Below are positions 9,888 through 19,066 of a stretch of 64,000 bases of DNA, piece by piece. Position 1 is the stretch's first letter. The number at the start of each line of letters is the position of its first letter. The stretch comes from Rhizobium sp. BT03 (GTDB lineage: Bacteria > Pseudomonadota > Alphaproteobacteria > Rhizobiales > Rhizobiaceae): positions 62,001-126,000 of the forward strand of contig NZ_CP125645.1 in the NCBI RefSeq assembly GCF_030053155.1, written 5' to 3'. The position numbers and the translations under genes are program-made. The notes under the pieces are model-generated. The model did no database searches and was not told the DNA's origin. It saw only the letters and a list, made by a program, of their open reading frames with translations.

Positions 9888-11567
9888 ATGTTATCCCTAT
9901 CCGACAGTCAGATGTTGGTGCGCCATATGCAAGTTGTTGATACTGTAGCAATTACTCAACAAGCAAATTCCAGCTTACAGAAAGCGTGGCATTTTGGGTG
10001 TACCGGCCGTTCGATCGAGGCACTCGCACTGGCCGGCGAAATTCTTGCCGTTGCCAGGGCGCGTGGCGACGATCGGCTCGCCGCTCGATGCGATACCGAT
10101 ATTGCCTGGTACTGTTTTCAAACAGGCAAGGCCGAACTGGGGCTGACGCATGTCCGCCGGGCGGTGGACTTCTGGAAATCGACCGGAGAGCTCAACGAGG
10201 AAGCCTATGCCCGGGCCTATTTCGGATGGCTTCTGCTGGAATTGGGCTTGCCTGAGGAAGCAATCGAAGAGGCCACCCGCGCGCTGGATCTCGCCGACAG
10301 GACCGCGGACCCGAAAGCGCAGAGCCTCGCCACCAACGTCATTGGAATTATCTTCTGGTACAACAAGCAGCCCGACCGGGCCATCCTGATGAGCGAACGC
10401 TCCGTCGAGCTCGCCAGATCGATCGGCGACAAGACCTATGAATGCTGGTGGCTCGTCAATCTCGGCGGCGCCCATTCGGAAGGCGGATATATTGCGCAAG
10501 CGCTCGGCCAGACGGAAGAAGGACGCCGGCTGCTGACGAGAGCGCTTGCGCTGACCGATGAGGCGCTCGACCTGGCGATCGAGATCGGCGACAGCTGGGC
10601 TGCGCGCATCTGCCTCGGCAACAACGCCGATTATTACAGTCATCTCGGCGAACATGAGAAGGCGCTCCAGTGCATGGAGCGCTATCAGCTGTTTCAGGAA
10701 AACAGCTATGTCAGGGACAGACAGCAATATCTCTACACCCTGGGCCAGATCTACAATAGTTACGGAAAATTCGAGAAAGCCCGATCGCTGCTGCTCGAGG
10801 CGATGGCATTGATCAGCGAGGGCGGCAGTTTCGATTCCTACATTCAGATCTATTTTTATCTGTCGCAGGCGCATGAAGGGCTGGGGCAGTTCGATCTGGC
10901 GCTGGAGGCGCATAAGAAATACCACCAGGCATATCTGCAGAACAGCGCCGAGAGGACCCAGCAACGTGCACGTCTGGCCGAAATCTACTATGAAACCAAG
11001 CGGCTGAAGGAAGTAGCCGAAACGGAAACGAAGCGCGCCGATACGCTGGAGGCCTCCTATCAGAAACTGCAGGAAGAAACCGATATCCTTGCCAGTGCCG
11101 TCTATCTGGACGCTTTGACCGGGCTTTATAACCGCAAATATCTCGACAGCCGCTTCAAGGAACTGACGTCGGAGAAGCGTCCCTATTCCATCGCGATGCT
11201 TGACGTCGATCACTTCAAGTCGGTCAACGACAACTTCTCTCACATGATCGGCGACCAGGTTCTGAGCGCCATCGGGGCGATTCTGCGCAACCAGCTCAGG
11301 ATCACCGATCAGGCGATCCGCTTCGGCGGCGAGGAGTTCGTCGTCCTGCTGGCCGGCTCTCCCCGAGGGGCCGCCGATGTCTGCGATAGGCTGCGGGCGG
11401 CCGTCGAACAATGGGACTGGTCGGAGATCTGCAACGGGCTGCGCGTCACGATCAGCATCGGCGTGGCCGGTACGCTGTCTGCCAATTCCCCGAGCGATAT
11501 TTTAGCGATCGCCGACCAGAATCTCTACACGGCGAAAAAGACCGGCCGCAACCGCGTCGTTGCGTAA
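9888..11567 (+). CDS. TPR-repeat diguanylate cyclase (GGDEF)
   Basis: A cytoplasmic protein of about 559 residues. The first two thirds are helical repeats of tetratricopeptide type (for example AYFGWLLLELGLPEEAIEEA and ALQCMERYQLFQE), then a coiled-coil linker (KRLKEVAETETKRADTLEAS) and a GGDEF domain. The active site reads GGEEF at about residue 480 with the upstream DALTGLYNRKYL and MLDVDHFKSVND motifs intact. RITD lies five residues before GGEEF and matches the RxxD inhibitory site, so feedback control by c-di-GMP is expected. No membrane segment or signal peptide is seen. ATG 9888 is my choice; ATG codons at 9912 and 9927 and a TTG at 9846 are also in frame. TPR-GGDEF proteins usually respond to a protein partner. 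Confidence 0.85.
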   Translation: MLSLSDSQMLVRHMQVVDTVAITQQANSSLQKAWHFGCTGRSIEALALAGEILAVARARGDDRLAARCDTDIAWYCFQTGKAELGLTHVRRAVDFWKSTGELNEEAYARAYFGWLLLELGLPEEAIEEATRALDLADRTADPKAQSLATNVIGIIFWYNKQPDRAILMSERSVELARSIGDKTYECWWLVNLGGAHSEGGYIAQALGQTEEGRRLLTRALALTDEALDLAIEIGDSWAARICLGNNADYYSHLGEHEKALQCMERYQLFQENSYVRDRQQYLYTLGQIYNSYGKFEKARSLLLEAMALISEGGSFDSYIQIYFYLSQAHEGLGQFDLALEAHKKYHQAYLQNSAERTQQRARLAEIYYETKRLKEVAETETKRADTLEASYQKLQEETDILASAVYLDALTGLYNRKYLDSRFKELTSEKRPYSIAMLDVDHFKSVNDNFSHMIGDQVLSAIGAILRNQLRITDQAIRFGGEEFVVLLAGSPRGAADVCDRLRAAVEQWDWSEICNGLRVTISIGVAGTLSANSPSDILAIADQNLYTAKKTGRNRVVA

Positions 11568-11594
11568 CCGCTGCCCGCTTCGGCGCGACATGCT

Positions 11595-12404
11595 CTATAG
11601 CCCCTCGATGTCGAGGATGAAGGCAAATTCGCCGGCAAGCCCCGGCGCGTGGGCGATGACCGGTCCGCCATCGGCAAGCAGCCTGTCGACGCCAGGCATC
11701 GCCACCGTGGCGCCGGCCTCTTCGGCGATCAGCGCGCCGGCGAGCATGTCCCAGGCATTGAGATGGCGTTCGTAATAGAGATCGGCAGCGCCTTCGGCGA
11801 CGCGAAGGAGGTCGATCGCCGCCGCGCCGGTGCGGCGATAATCCATGCCGCGTTCGTGCAGCCGCTTGGAGAGCGCCAGATGGTCGTCGAAACTGGTCTT
11901 GCGGGAATGGCCGAGAATGACGAGCGCATTGGCGGGATCAGTGGTTGCGGCCGCACGGATCGGCAGCCCGTCCTTGAAGGCACCGCCGCCGCGGACGGCG
12001 TGAAAGACCTTGTCCTCGGTGGCATCGTAGACCACGCCGATCTCGACCCTGCCGCCGGCGACGAAGGCGATCGAGACGGCCCAATGCCGGAAGCCCCTGA
12101 TATAGTTGGTCGTGCCGTCGATTGGATCGACGACCCAGGTGCCGCCCTCGCCCGATCGCCCGCCACTCTCTTCGCCCATGAACGTATCGCCCGGAAAATG
12201 TGAGAGCAGCCCGTCGCGGATCGCCTGCTCGGCCTGCTTGTCGGCGACGGTGACGAAATCCTGCAATCCCTTGTTCTCAACGGCCAGCGTGCCGGGATTG
12301 GAGTCGCGCCGAAACCGGGCGGCTTCCCGTCCGGCCTCGAGGGCGACTGTCATCGCGACCTCCGCCCGGCTGCGGATGGCGGCGGCATCGAATGGGGAAT
12401 TCAT
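11595..12404 (-). CDS. Inositol monophosphatase-family phosphatase
   Basis: The 269-residue protein has the full Mg-dependent phosphatase set: FMGEESGG (metal-binding Glu pair), WVVDPIDGTTNY (the DPIDGT motif) and a late NAWDMLAGALIAEEAG (the WD motif). The length is normal for IMPase/SuhB relatives. It hydrolyses a small phosphorylated alcohol or sugar in the cytoplasm. The start codon overlaps the stop of the LacI gene, making it the last gene of the operon 18778-11595. Together with the glycerophosphodiesterase this hints at breakdown of a substrate ending in inositol phosphate or another phosphate ester, but 3'-phosphoadenosine or histidinol phosphate as substrate cannot be excluded from sequence. 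Confidence 0.85.
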   Translation of the reverse strand: MNSPFDAAAIRSRAEVAMTVALEAGREAARFRRDSNPGTLAVENKGLQDFVTVADKQAEQAIRDGLLSHFPGDTFMGEESGGRSGEGGTWVVDPIDGTTNYIRGFRHWAVSIAFVAGGRVEIGVVYDATEDKVFHAVRGGGAFKDGLPIRAAATTDPANALVILGHSRKTSFDDHLALSKRLHERGMDYRRTGAAAIDLLRVAEGAADLYYERHLNAWDMLAGALIAEEAGATVAMPGVDRLLADGGPVIAHAPGLAGEFAFILDIEGL

Positions 12405-13408
12405 CAGGCAGTCCTTCTTCGTATCAGTGTCACCGGCGTGAATTCGACGCGCGCCGTCAGGTCCGGTTCGGCCATCCGGCCCATCAGCAGGTCCACCGTC
12501 TGTTCGGCCTGGAGATCGCAGGGTTGGCGGATGGTCGTAAGGTCGTAGGCGGTCCAGGCCGCCTGGGGAATGTCGTCATGGCCGATAATGGGGAGCGGCG
12601 GCGCATCGCCGCGGCTGCGGCCCTGCATGACCCGGTCGACCACGCCGCAGGCCATATAGTCGTTGGCGCAGAACAAGCCGTCGATGCCGGATGCGGCAAG
12701 CTCGGCGGCGGCATCATAGCCGCTCTTGTAGTCGTTGATCCTCACCTGCAGCAGCTGCGCTTCGACGCCGAGCTGCTTGCAGCGCGCGATGAAGGCCTCG
12801 CTGCGCCGCCGCGCCGTATAGGATATGGCGGGAGCGGCCATCACCGCGGGCTTTCGCGCGCCGCTATCGATCAGGTGGGCGGCGGCGAGATAGCCGGCCA
12901 TGCGATCGTCGGAGATGATGCGGTCGACGAAGGGGATGTCGTTGCCCTTGTTGATCAGCACGATCGGCACGCCCTCGGCAGCACATTGCTCGCAGATCTC
13001 GGTCGGCGGCGCGTCCGAGGTGACGATGACGCCCGAGACGGCGTAATGCAGCAGCTGGCCGATAACCGTCGAAGTATCCGCCTCCTGCGAGGTCGGCAGC
13101 AGGATGGGGCGGAAGTTGCGGGCGAGCAGCACCCTTGAGAGATGCTCGATCTGCAGCGTGCGGAACGGATTGTCGAATCCGGCGGCGACGACGCCGACGA
13201 GATCGGAGCGTTTGTTGGTCAGGCTTCGGGCAAGATAGTTCACGCGGTAGCCGAGATCCTTGGCGGCCTGGAAGACCTTCTCGCGTGTTTTCGGCGAGAC
13301 GCTGGCATCCGGCGTGAAGGCGCGCGACACGGCGGCGCGCGAGACGCCGGCCGCACGCGCCACGTCGAAGGAGGTTACCTTGCGCGGTCCCTTATCCCTG
13401 CCTGGCAA
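12404..13408 (-). CDS. LacI-family transcriptional regulator
   Basis: The 334-residue protein starts with a LacI helix-turn-helix (SFDVARAAGVSRAAVSRAF, then SVSPKTREKVFQAAKDLGY and the hinge helix VNYLARSLTNKRSDLVGVV) and continues with a periplasmic-binding-protein-like sensor domain with the usual GxDGLFCANDYMACG. The only plausible start is TTG at 13408, with GAGAGGGA about 10 bases upstream; the start overlaps the end of the glycerophosphodiesterase gene by 17 bases. It lies inside the operon it probably controls. A likely operator lies upstream of the binding-protein gene at 18913-18928. Confidence 0.9.
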   Translation of the reverse strand: MPGRDKGPRKVTSFDVARAAGVSRAAVSRAFTPDASVSPKTREKVFQAAKDLGYRVNYLARSLTNKRSDLVGVVAAGFDNPFRTLQIEHLSRVLLARNFRPILLPTSQEADTSTVIGQLLHYAVSGVIVTSDAPPTEICEQCAAEGVPIVLINKGNDIPFVDRIISDDRMAGYLAAAHLIDSGARKPAVMAAPAISYTARRRSEAFIARCKQLGVEAQLLQVRINDYKSGYDAAAELAASGIDGLFCANDYMACGVVDRVMQGRSRGDAPPLPIIGHDDIPQAAWTAYDLTTIRQPCDLQAEQTVDLLMGRMAEPDLTARVEFTPVTLIRRRTA

Positions 13409-14171
13409 CTGCTTTTTCCCTCTCTGCCGACGGCCGCATCAGATCGGGAAGATCGGTGCAGATGCCGAGAACCGGAAGCGTCATGATGTCGTCGAGGATG
13501 GTCCGCCGCTCCTCGTGCCAGAGCACGATTTCGCGGCCGGCCTCGAAGGCGCGGCCTATCAAGGCCTCGGTTACCAGATCTTGCGGCCGCTCGCCTGCCC
13601 TCTCCCAGCAGAGATGCAGGATATCGGCGCCAGCCTCGTCACCCAGCGCATGCGGATCGTGGCCGACGCGGATCAGCACCGAAAGCGGAAAGTCGCAGCC
13701 CGCGTCGCGGAGTTCGCGCACCTGCGCCGTGTCGAAGGAGCCGAGGCAGGCGAAACGCTGGTTCATCTCGGCAAGATGGCGCCAGCAGAGCAGGCCGGTC
13801 CCTGATGCCTTCAGCTCGACATAGAGACCGGTTCCGGTCTCGCGGCCGAGAGCGGCGACCTCCGAAAAACGCGGCACGTCGACACCGTCGAGGGCGGCGA
13901 GCTCGGCGGCGGTCATTTCGGAAATGCGGCGGTCGATGCCGAAGACGCGCTCGAGATGATCGTCATGCGAGACGACGACCACGCCGTCGCGGGTGAGCTG
14001 CGTGTCGAGCTCCCACATCTCGGCGCCGAGTTCGGCAGCGCGGCGGAAAGCGGTGATGGTGTTCTCGCGCTCATGGCCGCTGGCGCCGCGGTGACCGATG
14101 CAGAAGGGAAGCCGGCCCTTGGCGGTCGGCCAGCCGTAACGCTCGAAAAATGCCTGGAAATCGCTGGTCAT
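13392..14171 (-). CDS. Glycerophosphodiester phosphodiesterase (UgpQ-type)
   Basis: The 259-residue protein shows a complete GDPD active site: CIGHRGASGHERENTITAF (HRG and the Glu-Asn-Thr), MWELDTQLTRDG (Glu-x-Asp) and VVVSHDDHLERVFG (the second catalytic His). There is no signal peptide, so it acts in the cytoplasm on imported glycerophosphodiesters, releasing glycerol 3-phosphate and an alcohol. It follows the ABC ATPase gene with a one-base overlap (14171), the same linkage as ugpC-ugpQ in enteric bacteria. With an IMPase-family gene at the operon end, the alcohol could be inositol; this is a hypothesis. Confidence 0.92.
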   Translation of the reverse strand: MTSDFQAFFERYGWPTAKGRLPFCIGHRGASGHERENTITAFRRAAELGAEMWELDTQLTRDGVVVVSHDDHLERVFGIDRRISEMTAAELAALDGVDVPRFSEVAALGRETGTGLYVELKASGTGLLCWRHLAEMNQRFACLGSFDTAQVRELRDAGCDFPLSVLIRVGHDPHALGDEAGADILHLCWERAGERPQDLVTEALIGRAFEAGREIVLWHEERRTILDDIMTLPVLGICTDLPDLMRPSAEREKAVARQG

Positions 14172-15226
14172 CAGAGCCTCCTGCCGCTTTCGTCGAAGAC
14201 GAGAACGCCGCGGCTGTCGATCGCCCAGCGGACGTCGTCGCCGACGTGAATATCGTTGCGCACCGGCTGGATCGAGCGCAGCAGCGGCCCGCCGGCCAGC
14301 GCCACGTCGTAAAGGTTCTCGCGCCCTTGCGTTTCGGCGAAGGTGACCTTGCCGGACACAGTGACGTCTCCCGCCGGGGTGAAATGCTCCGGCCGGACGC
14401 CGAGCATCAGCTTCGTACCCTCGGCGGCGCCGACGGAACCTGGCAAGGGCACGCGGATTTCGCTTTCCGGAATGGCGAAGGCGCCCTTGTCGACGACGCC
14501 GCGCAGGAAGGTGATCGGCGGATTGCCGAGGAAGCCGGCGACGAAAGCGGTCTTCGGATCATTGTACATTTCCGCCGGTGTGGCGATCTGGACGATCTCG
14601 CCTTCCTTCATGATGGCAATGCGGTCGCACATGCTCATCGCCTCAACCTGGTCATGGGTGACGAGAATGGCGGTGATGCCGGTCTCGCGCTGCAGGCGGC
14701 GGATTTCCGAGCGCATTTCGAGGCGCAGCTTGGCGTCGAGATTGGCGAGCGGCTCGTCGAGCAGCAGCACGTCGGGCTTGCGGATCAGCGCGCGCGCCAG
14801 CGCCACGCGCTGCTGCTGGCCGCCGGAAAGCTGCGCCGGCCGGCGCTCCATGAGATTGCCGATATGGACAAGCTCGGAAATGCGGTCGACCTCCTTGCGG
14901 ATGTCTGAGGCCGGCACGCCCTTCACCTTCAGGGGAAAACCGATGTTTTCGGCGACCGTCATGTGCGGATAAAGCGCATAGGACTGGAAGACGACGCCGA
15001 CATTGCGGGCCTGGCTCGGCAGGTCGGTGACGTCGCGGTCGCCGAAGAGGATGCGTCCGCTGGTCGGCCGGTGAATGCCGCAGACCGCAAAAAGCGTCGT
15101 CGATTTGCCGCAGCCGGAAGGGCCGAGCAGCGCCAGCATCTCGCCGTCGCCGACTTCGAGCTGCATGTTTTCGATGACCTTGGTGGAGCCGAAGCTCTTC
15201 GAGAAATTGTCGAGGAGAATGCGCAT
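14171..15226 (-). CDS. ABC transporter ATPase of the MalK/UgpC type
   Basis: The 351-residue protein has Walker A GPSGCGKSTT near residue 37, Q-loop VVFQSYALYPHMTV, signature QLSGGQQQRVALARALI, Walker B LLLDEPLANLDAKLR and switch His in LVTHDQVEAMSMCD, followed by the C-terminal TOBE regulatory domain (GVRPEHFTPAGDVT). It energises the two permeases encoded just upstream. It overlaps both neighbours by one base. In UgpC the C-terminal domain takes part in inducer control; whether that holds here is unknown. Confidence 0.93.
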   Translation of the reverse strand: MRILLDNFSKSFGSTKVIENMQLEVGDGEMLALLGPSGCGKSTTLFAVCGIHRPTSGRILFGDRDVTDLPSQARNVGVVFQSYALYPHMTVAENIGFPLKVKGVPASDIRKEVDRISELVHIGNLMERRPAQLSGGQQQRVALARALIRKPDVLLLDEPLANLDAKLRLEMRSEIRRLQRETGITAILVTHDQVEAMSMCDRIAIMKEGEIVQIATPAEMYNDPKTAFVAGFLGNPPITFLRGVVDKGAFAIPESEIRVPLPGSVGAAEGTKLMLGVRPEHFTPAGDVTVSGKVTFAETQGRENLYDVALAGGPLLRSIQPVRNDIHVGDDVRWAIDSRGVLVFDESGRRL

Positions 15227-16068
15227 CAGCCTTTGCTCCCGCCGCCGTAGATGTTCATGAGATATTTGTTGAAGAGCGCGTAAGCAATCAGCACCGGGAT
15301 GAGGTAGAAGAGGCCGACCGCCTTGAACATATTGAAATCGTAATTGTTGTCGTCGGCAAGGAAGCCCGCGAGATAGACCGACAGCACCTGCACGTCGTTG
15401 CCCGGCGCCAGCACCTGCGGCAGGATGAACTCGCCCCAGCCGGCGAGGAAGGAGAACAGGCCGAGCGCCATGATGCCCGGTTTGACCTGCGGCAGCACGA
15501 GGCTGCGCCAGACGCGGAAACGCGAGGCGCCGTCAACGACGCCGGCCATTTCGATTTCCCAGGGCACGGTGTCGTAGAAACCCTTCATCAGCCAGATGCC
15601 GAGCGGCAGGTCGATCGCGGCCTTCACCAGGATGACGCCGATCAGCGAATTATAGAGGCCGATCATCTGCAGCACGATGAAGATGGCGATGATCAGCGTC
15701 ACCGACGGGAAGGCGTGCAGCACCATGACGCCGGCCAGGAAGAAGCCGCGCGCCGGCACGTTGAGCCGCGACAGCACGTAACCGGCCATCGACGAGACGA
15801 TGAGCACCAGGCTGGTGGTGCAGGCCGAAAACAGCAGCGTATTTACCGTCACCTGCCAGATATTCGCCTTACCCGCCGTCGTCTGCCACAGGAAGCGCCA
15901 GTGATTGAGCGTCAGGCCGGAGGGCAGCAGCGCATCCGGCTGCTTCACCGTCACAGTATCGAGGAAGAGATAGACATACATCAGGAGCAGCGGCAGGCTG
16001 ACGATGGTCAGCGCCGCTATGACAGGCCAGTTGCTGTAATTTGCCGAGGGCTGCGAGTGTTCGGCCAT
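15226..16068 (-). CDS. ABC transporter permease (MalG/UgpE type)
   Basis: The 280-residue inner-membrane protein has six predicted membrane segments, beginning at NWPVIAALTIVSLPLLLMYV, and the EAA coupling loop EIEMAGVVDGASRFRVWRSLV. I start it at ATG 16068, which follows GAGGATTGACC; a TTG six bases upstream is also in frame. It begins two bases after the stop of the partner permease. Confidence 0.9.
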   Translation of the reverse strand: MAEHSQPSANYSNWPVIAALTIVSLPLLLMYVYLFLDTVTVKQPDALLPSGLTLNHWRFLWQTTAGKANIWQVTVNTLLFSACTTSLVLIVSSMAGYVLSRLNVPARGFFLAGVMVLHAFPSVTLIIAIFIVLQMIGLYNSLIGVILVKAAIDLPLGIWLMKGFYDTVPWEIEMAGVVDGASRFRVWRSLVLPQVKPGIMALGLFSFLAGWGEFILPQVLAPGNDVQVLSVYLAGFLADDNNYDFNMFKAVGLFYLIPVLIAYALFNKYLMNIYGGGSKG

Positions 16069-16070
16069 GG

Positions 16071-17372
16071 TCAATCCTCGATCAGGGGCTTGGCGACGAG
16101 CGTGCCGTAGTTGAAGACGCGCAGATAAAGGAGCGACATCGCCACGCCAATGACAACGAGCACCAGCGCCATGGCGGCGCCGAGCCCATATTCGAGATTG
16201 CCGGCATAATTCCGGAGCGCCGTGTGATAGGCGGAGAGCGCCCAGACCTCGGTGGCGTTGCCAGGCCCGCCATTGGTGGCGAGCAGGATTTCATTGAACG
16301 AGGCGAGCAGCGACAGCGTCTGGTAGCAGGTGACGAAGAGGATCGGCCAGCGCATCTGCGGCAGGATGATGTAGCGGATCTGCTGCCAGCGCGAAGCGCC
16401 GTCGACCTCGCTCGCATGGAACTGGCTCTTCGGAATGGCCTTCATCGCCGAGGAGAACACCAGCATGCCCATCGAGGCGCCGATGAAGCCGTTGATCAGC
16501 ACGACGAAGAACCAGGCATTATAGGCGGTATCGAGCAGGTAGTTCTTCGGGGGGTAGCCGAATTTGCCCATCAGGACGGAGATGAAACCGCTGTCCCAGG
16601 CGAGCCACTTCCACAGCATGACATAGATGACGACGGGCGTGATGCGCGGCAGAAGCCAGATGCCGCGAAAGATCGAGGCGGACGTCGGCGGCATGTAATG
16701 CGTCCAGATGGCGAGCAGCAGGGCATAGCCGACATTGAACAGCGTCAGCACCAGCGCGACATAGAGCACGGTGTTGAAAAGTACCCGCGCCATGTCGGGC
16801 GAACTGGCCATGCGTGAGAAATTGTCTGATGTCCAGGTCCAGCCGGTATAGGTGATCTTGGCGACGATTTCCTTTTGCTCCGGCGTCAGCTTGAAACCCA
16901 GACCGTCCAGCGCTGAAAACAGCTGCTCCTTGCTGTCGAAGCGGGTGTTGAGGACGGAGCGGTTGAACTGTTCGGAGATCTGCTTGACCTCGCGTGTCGA
17001 AGGCCGCTCGGCTAGATCCTTGATCATCCGCTCGACGTCGCGGCGTGCCGGGAAGACCTCACCTGTATGTTTGGCGCGCAGTTCCGCGACAATCCCCGGC
17101 GCAAGCCCCAATCCCTCGACGGCCGCGAGGCCCGCCTCGTCGATGGTGTAGCGCGGTTCGGCCATCTCGGTGGCGATCTCGGGCATCGCCGATTTCAGCG
17201 CGATCAGGGAGTTGGGCGCGATCTGGTAGACGCCACCGGAAATGCCGGTCGCCGTCGTCATGTTGGTCATCGAGAAGACCGCCGTCAGAACCACCGGCAT
17301 CAGGAAGAACAGGATGATCATGACCGCCGCAGGGGCGATCATCACCAGTCCGAGCGTTCTGGACGATTTCAT
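16071..17372 (-). CDS. ABC transporter permease (MalF type) with large periplasmic insertion
   Basis: This 433-residue protein is about 140 residues longer than the usual UgpA-type permease. The first membrane segment (LGLVMIAPAAVMIILFFLMP, residues about 8-30) is followed by about 180 non-membrane residues rich in charged residues before the remaining membrane core, which carries the EAA loop SQFHASEVDGASRWQQIRYI. This layout is like E. coli MalF, whose P2 loop contacts the binding protein. The start at ATG 17372 follows GCGAGGAGGCCTTCC and is the only start giving a normal N-terminus; an open frame extends upstream to 17555 but is arginine-rich noise. Confidence 0.9.
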   Translation of the reverse strand: MKSSRTLGLVMIAPAAVMIILFFLMPVVLTAVFSMTNMTTATGISGGVYQIAPNSLIALKSAMPEIATEMAEPRYTIDEAGLAAVEGLGLAPGIVAELRAKHTGEVFPARRDVERMIKDLAERPSTREVKQISEQFNRSVLNTRFDSKEQLFSALDGLGFKLTPEQKEIVAKITYTGWTWTSDNFSRMASSPDMARVLFNTVLYVALVLTLFNVGYALLLAIWTHYMPPTSASIFRGIWLLPRITPVVIYVMLWKWLAWDSGFISVLMGKFGYPPKNYLLDTAYNAWFFVVLINGFIGASMGMLVFSSAMKAIPKSQFHASEVDGASRWQQIRYIILPQMRWPILFVTCYQTLSLLASFNEILLATNGGPGNATEVWALSAYHTALRNYAGNLEYGLGAAMALVLVVIGVAMSLLYLRVFNYGTLVAKPLIED

Positions 17373-17395
17373 GGAAGGCCTCCTCGCGGAACCGA

Positions 17396-17422
17396 CCGGG
17401 CGGCGGGGTTGCCGCCACCCGG
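17396..17422 (-). terminator. Hairpin between binding-protein gene and first permease gene
   Basis: Arms CCGGGCGGCGG (17396-17406) and CCGCCACCCGG (17412-17422) pair with one mismatch and a five-base loop. It lies in the 59-base gap between the two genes and probably lowers permease expression relative to the binding protein. Confidence 0.55.
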
Positions 17423-17431
17423 AGGCGTGTT

Positions 17432-18778
17432 TCAGCGAATGACGATCTTGTCGCCGAGCGTGCTTTTCAGCTCGCTCTCGGCATCGCCGACGGCGGCGTC
17501 GACGGTCTTGGCGCCGGTCCAGGATGCTTCGAGGTTCTTCCACATGATGTTCCAATATTTGCCGAAATCGGAATTGTTCGGCATCGCATTGGCATGCGGC
17601 AGCAGGCGCTCGGTGGCTTCGCGGGTCCAGCGGTCGGCCGAGTAGAAGTCGACGGTGGACTCCGACTTGGAGATGCCGAGATGGGCCGATTTGACCGCAT
17701 GCAGCGCGTTGGTGCGCGGCTCGGAGGCGATCTTGACCAGCTGGGCGGCGATCTCGGTGTCTTCCTGGTCGTGACCTGCGGTCAGGAGGTAGACGAGCGG
17801 ATGGGTCAGCGTGTTGGCCTTGCCGCCTTCGCCGGCGGGGATCAGCGTGAAGATCACGTTACCGAAGAAGTCCTTGAGGCCTTCCTGGTTGACGAGGCGG
17901 GCATAGTGCCAGGTGCCGGCGTCCCAGATGCCGGCCTTGCCGGTGGCGACTTCCTTCCACCACTGATCACCAGGCATGCCGATGTGGTTCTTCTTGGTGA
18001 CGCCCGATTTAACGGCGTCGGCGAAGAACTGATAGGTGCGGGTCATCGCCGCCTTGTCGAAAACGAGCTTGCCGCCTTCTTCCATCGTGCCGCCGAACGA
18101 GGTGTAGAACTGCCAGTAGTCGGGGCCGTTGCTGGTGCGCGGATAGAAGCCGTATCCGGGCTGGACGAGGCCCTTGTCCTGCATCTTCTTGGCGTCTTCG
18201 AGCACGTTCTTCATGGTGTACTTGCCGTCCTGCACACTCTGCGGCAGCGCATCCAGATCGGCGTCGCTGTAGCCGATCGCCTTCATATAAGGCTTCCAGA
18301 AGAACATCGGACGGGATTCGGCATCCTGCGGAATGCCGTAGACGGTGCCGTTGTAGGAGGCGATCTGCAGCAGGTTTTCATAGATGTCGCTGAGCGGCCA
18401 GGAGTCGAGATCGACGTAATCCTCGATCGGAACGATGAGGCCTGCCTGCGACCAGGGCGCGATGTCTTCATGGCCGCTGACGACGATGTTCGGGGCGGTC
18501 TTGGCTTCCGCCGCAAGGGTCAGCGCCTGCTTGAAGTCCTCCCAGGCGGAATAGGGCTTCTTCTCGACGGTGATCTTCAGGTCTTCGCCCTTGAGGGCGG
18601 CTTCGCGCTGCAGCTGCTGGGCTGCGATCTCGATGGCGTCGAGGCGATAGACGTCGTTCGGGCCGGTGCCGCCGGCCCAGACGCTGATGTGAACGTCCTT
18701 GGCAAGCGCAATTGCAGAGCTGGAGGCCAGGATGGCGGCAGCAATGGTGAGGGATTTCAGTGTCGGCAAGATAGTCAT
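17432..18778 (-). CDS. ABC transporter solute-binding protein (family 1, UgpB/MalE type)
   Basis: The 448-residue periplasmic protein has a signal peptide (MTILPTLKSLTIAAAILASS, cleavage after AIALA) and then VHISVWAGGTGPNDVYRLDAI, a typical family-1 opening. It contains FKQALTLAAEAKTAPNIVVSGHEDIAPW and late Trp-rich ligand-cleft segments (PGDQWWKEVATGKAGIW). ATG 18778 is preceded by GGGAGACGAAGAAG; the frame is open further upstream but without a credible start. The associated cytoplasmic phosphodiesterase suggests that glycerophosphodiesters are the ligand. Confidence 0.9.
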   Translation of the reverse strand: MTILPTLKSLTIAAAILASSSAIALAKDVHISVWAGGTGPNDVYRLDAIEIAAQQLQREAALKGEDLKITVEKKPYSAWEDFKQALTLAAEAKTAPNIVVSGHEDIAPWSQAGLIVPIEDYVDLDSWPLSDIYENLLQIASYNGTVYGIPQDAESRPMFFWKPYMKAIGYSDADLDALPQSVQDGKYTMKNVLEDAKKMQDKGLVQPGYGFYPRTSNGPDYWQFYTSFGGTMEEGGKLVFDKAAMTRTYQFFADAVKSGVTKKNHIGMPGDQWWKEVATGKAGIWDAGTWHYARLVNQEGLKDFFGNVIFTLIPAGEGGKANTLTHPLVYLLTAGHDQEDTEIAAQLVKIASEPRTNALHAVKSAHLGISKSESTVDFYSADRWTREATERLLPHANAMPNNSDFGKYWNIMWKNLEASWTGAKTVDAAVGDAESELKSTLGDKIVIR

Positions 18779-18912
18779 CTTCTTCGTCTCCCTAGAAGAG
18801 CAGTGTGAAGCCTCTTGGCGGGTCAGCACTGCTGATGATGGCCGCTCCGAAACCCCACGAAAACGTGACGATGTCCGCTCTAGGGGTTTGATGTAACGGC
18901 CGAATGACAAAA

Positions 18913-18928
18913 TTGAGCACGTGTGCAA
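18913..18928. promoter_or_regulatory. Candidate LacI-family operator
   Basis: TTGAGCACGTGTGCAA is a 16-base imperfect palindrome centred on a CG dinucleotide, with 12 of 16 positions symmetric, as in LacI-family operators. It lies 135 bases upstream of the first gene of the operon that encodes a LacI regulator. The site assignment rests on position and symmetry only. Confidence 0.45.
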
Positions 18929-19066
18929 AATTATTATGACGATGTCTGCCAGACTTGCAAGCGGCGGTTTTCAGGCGGCGCCTTTTGCGCTTCAAATCGC
19001 GCTTTTCCTCCTGCAGCGCTGCGTGTTTTTCGAGACGCGGACGTAATGCTGCAACGCTTTCAATCC

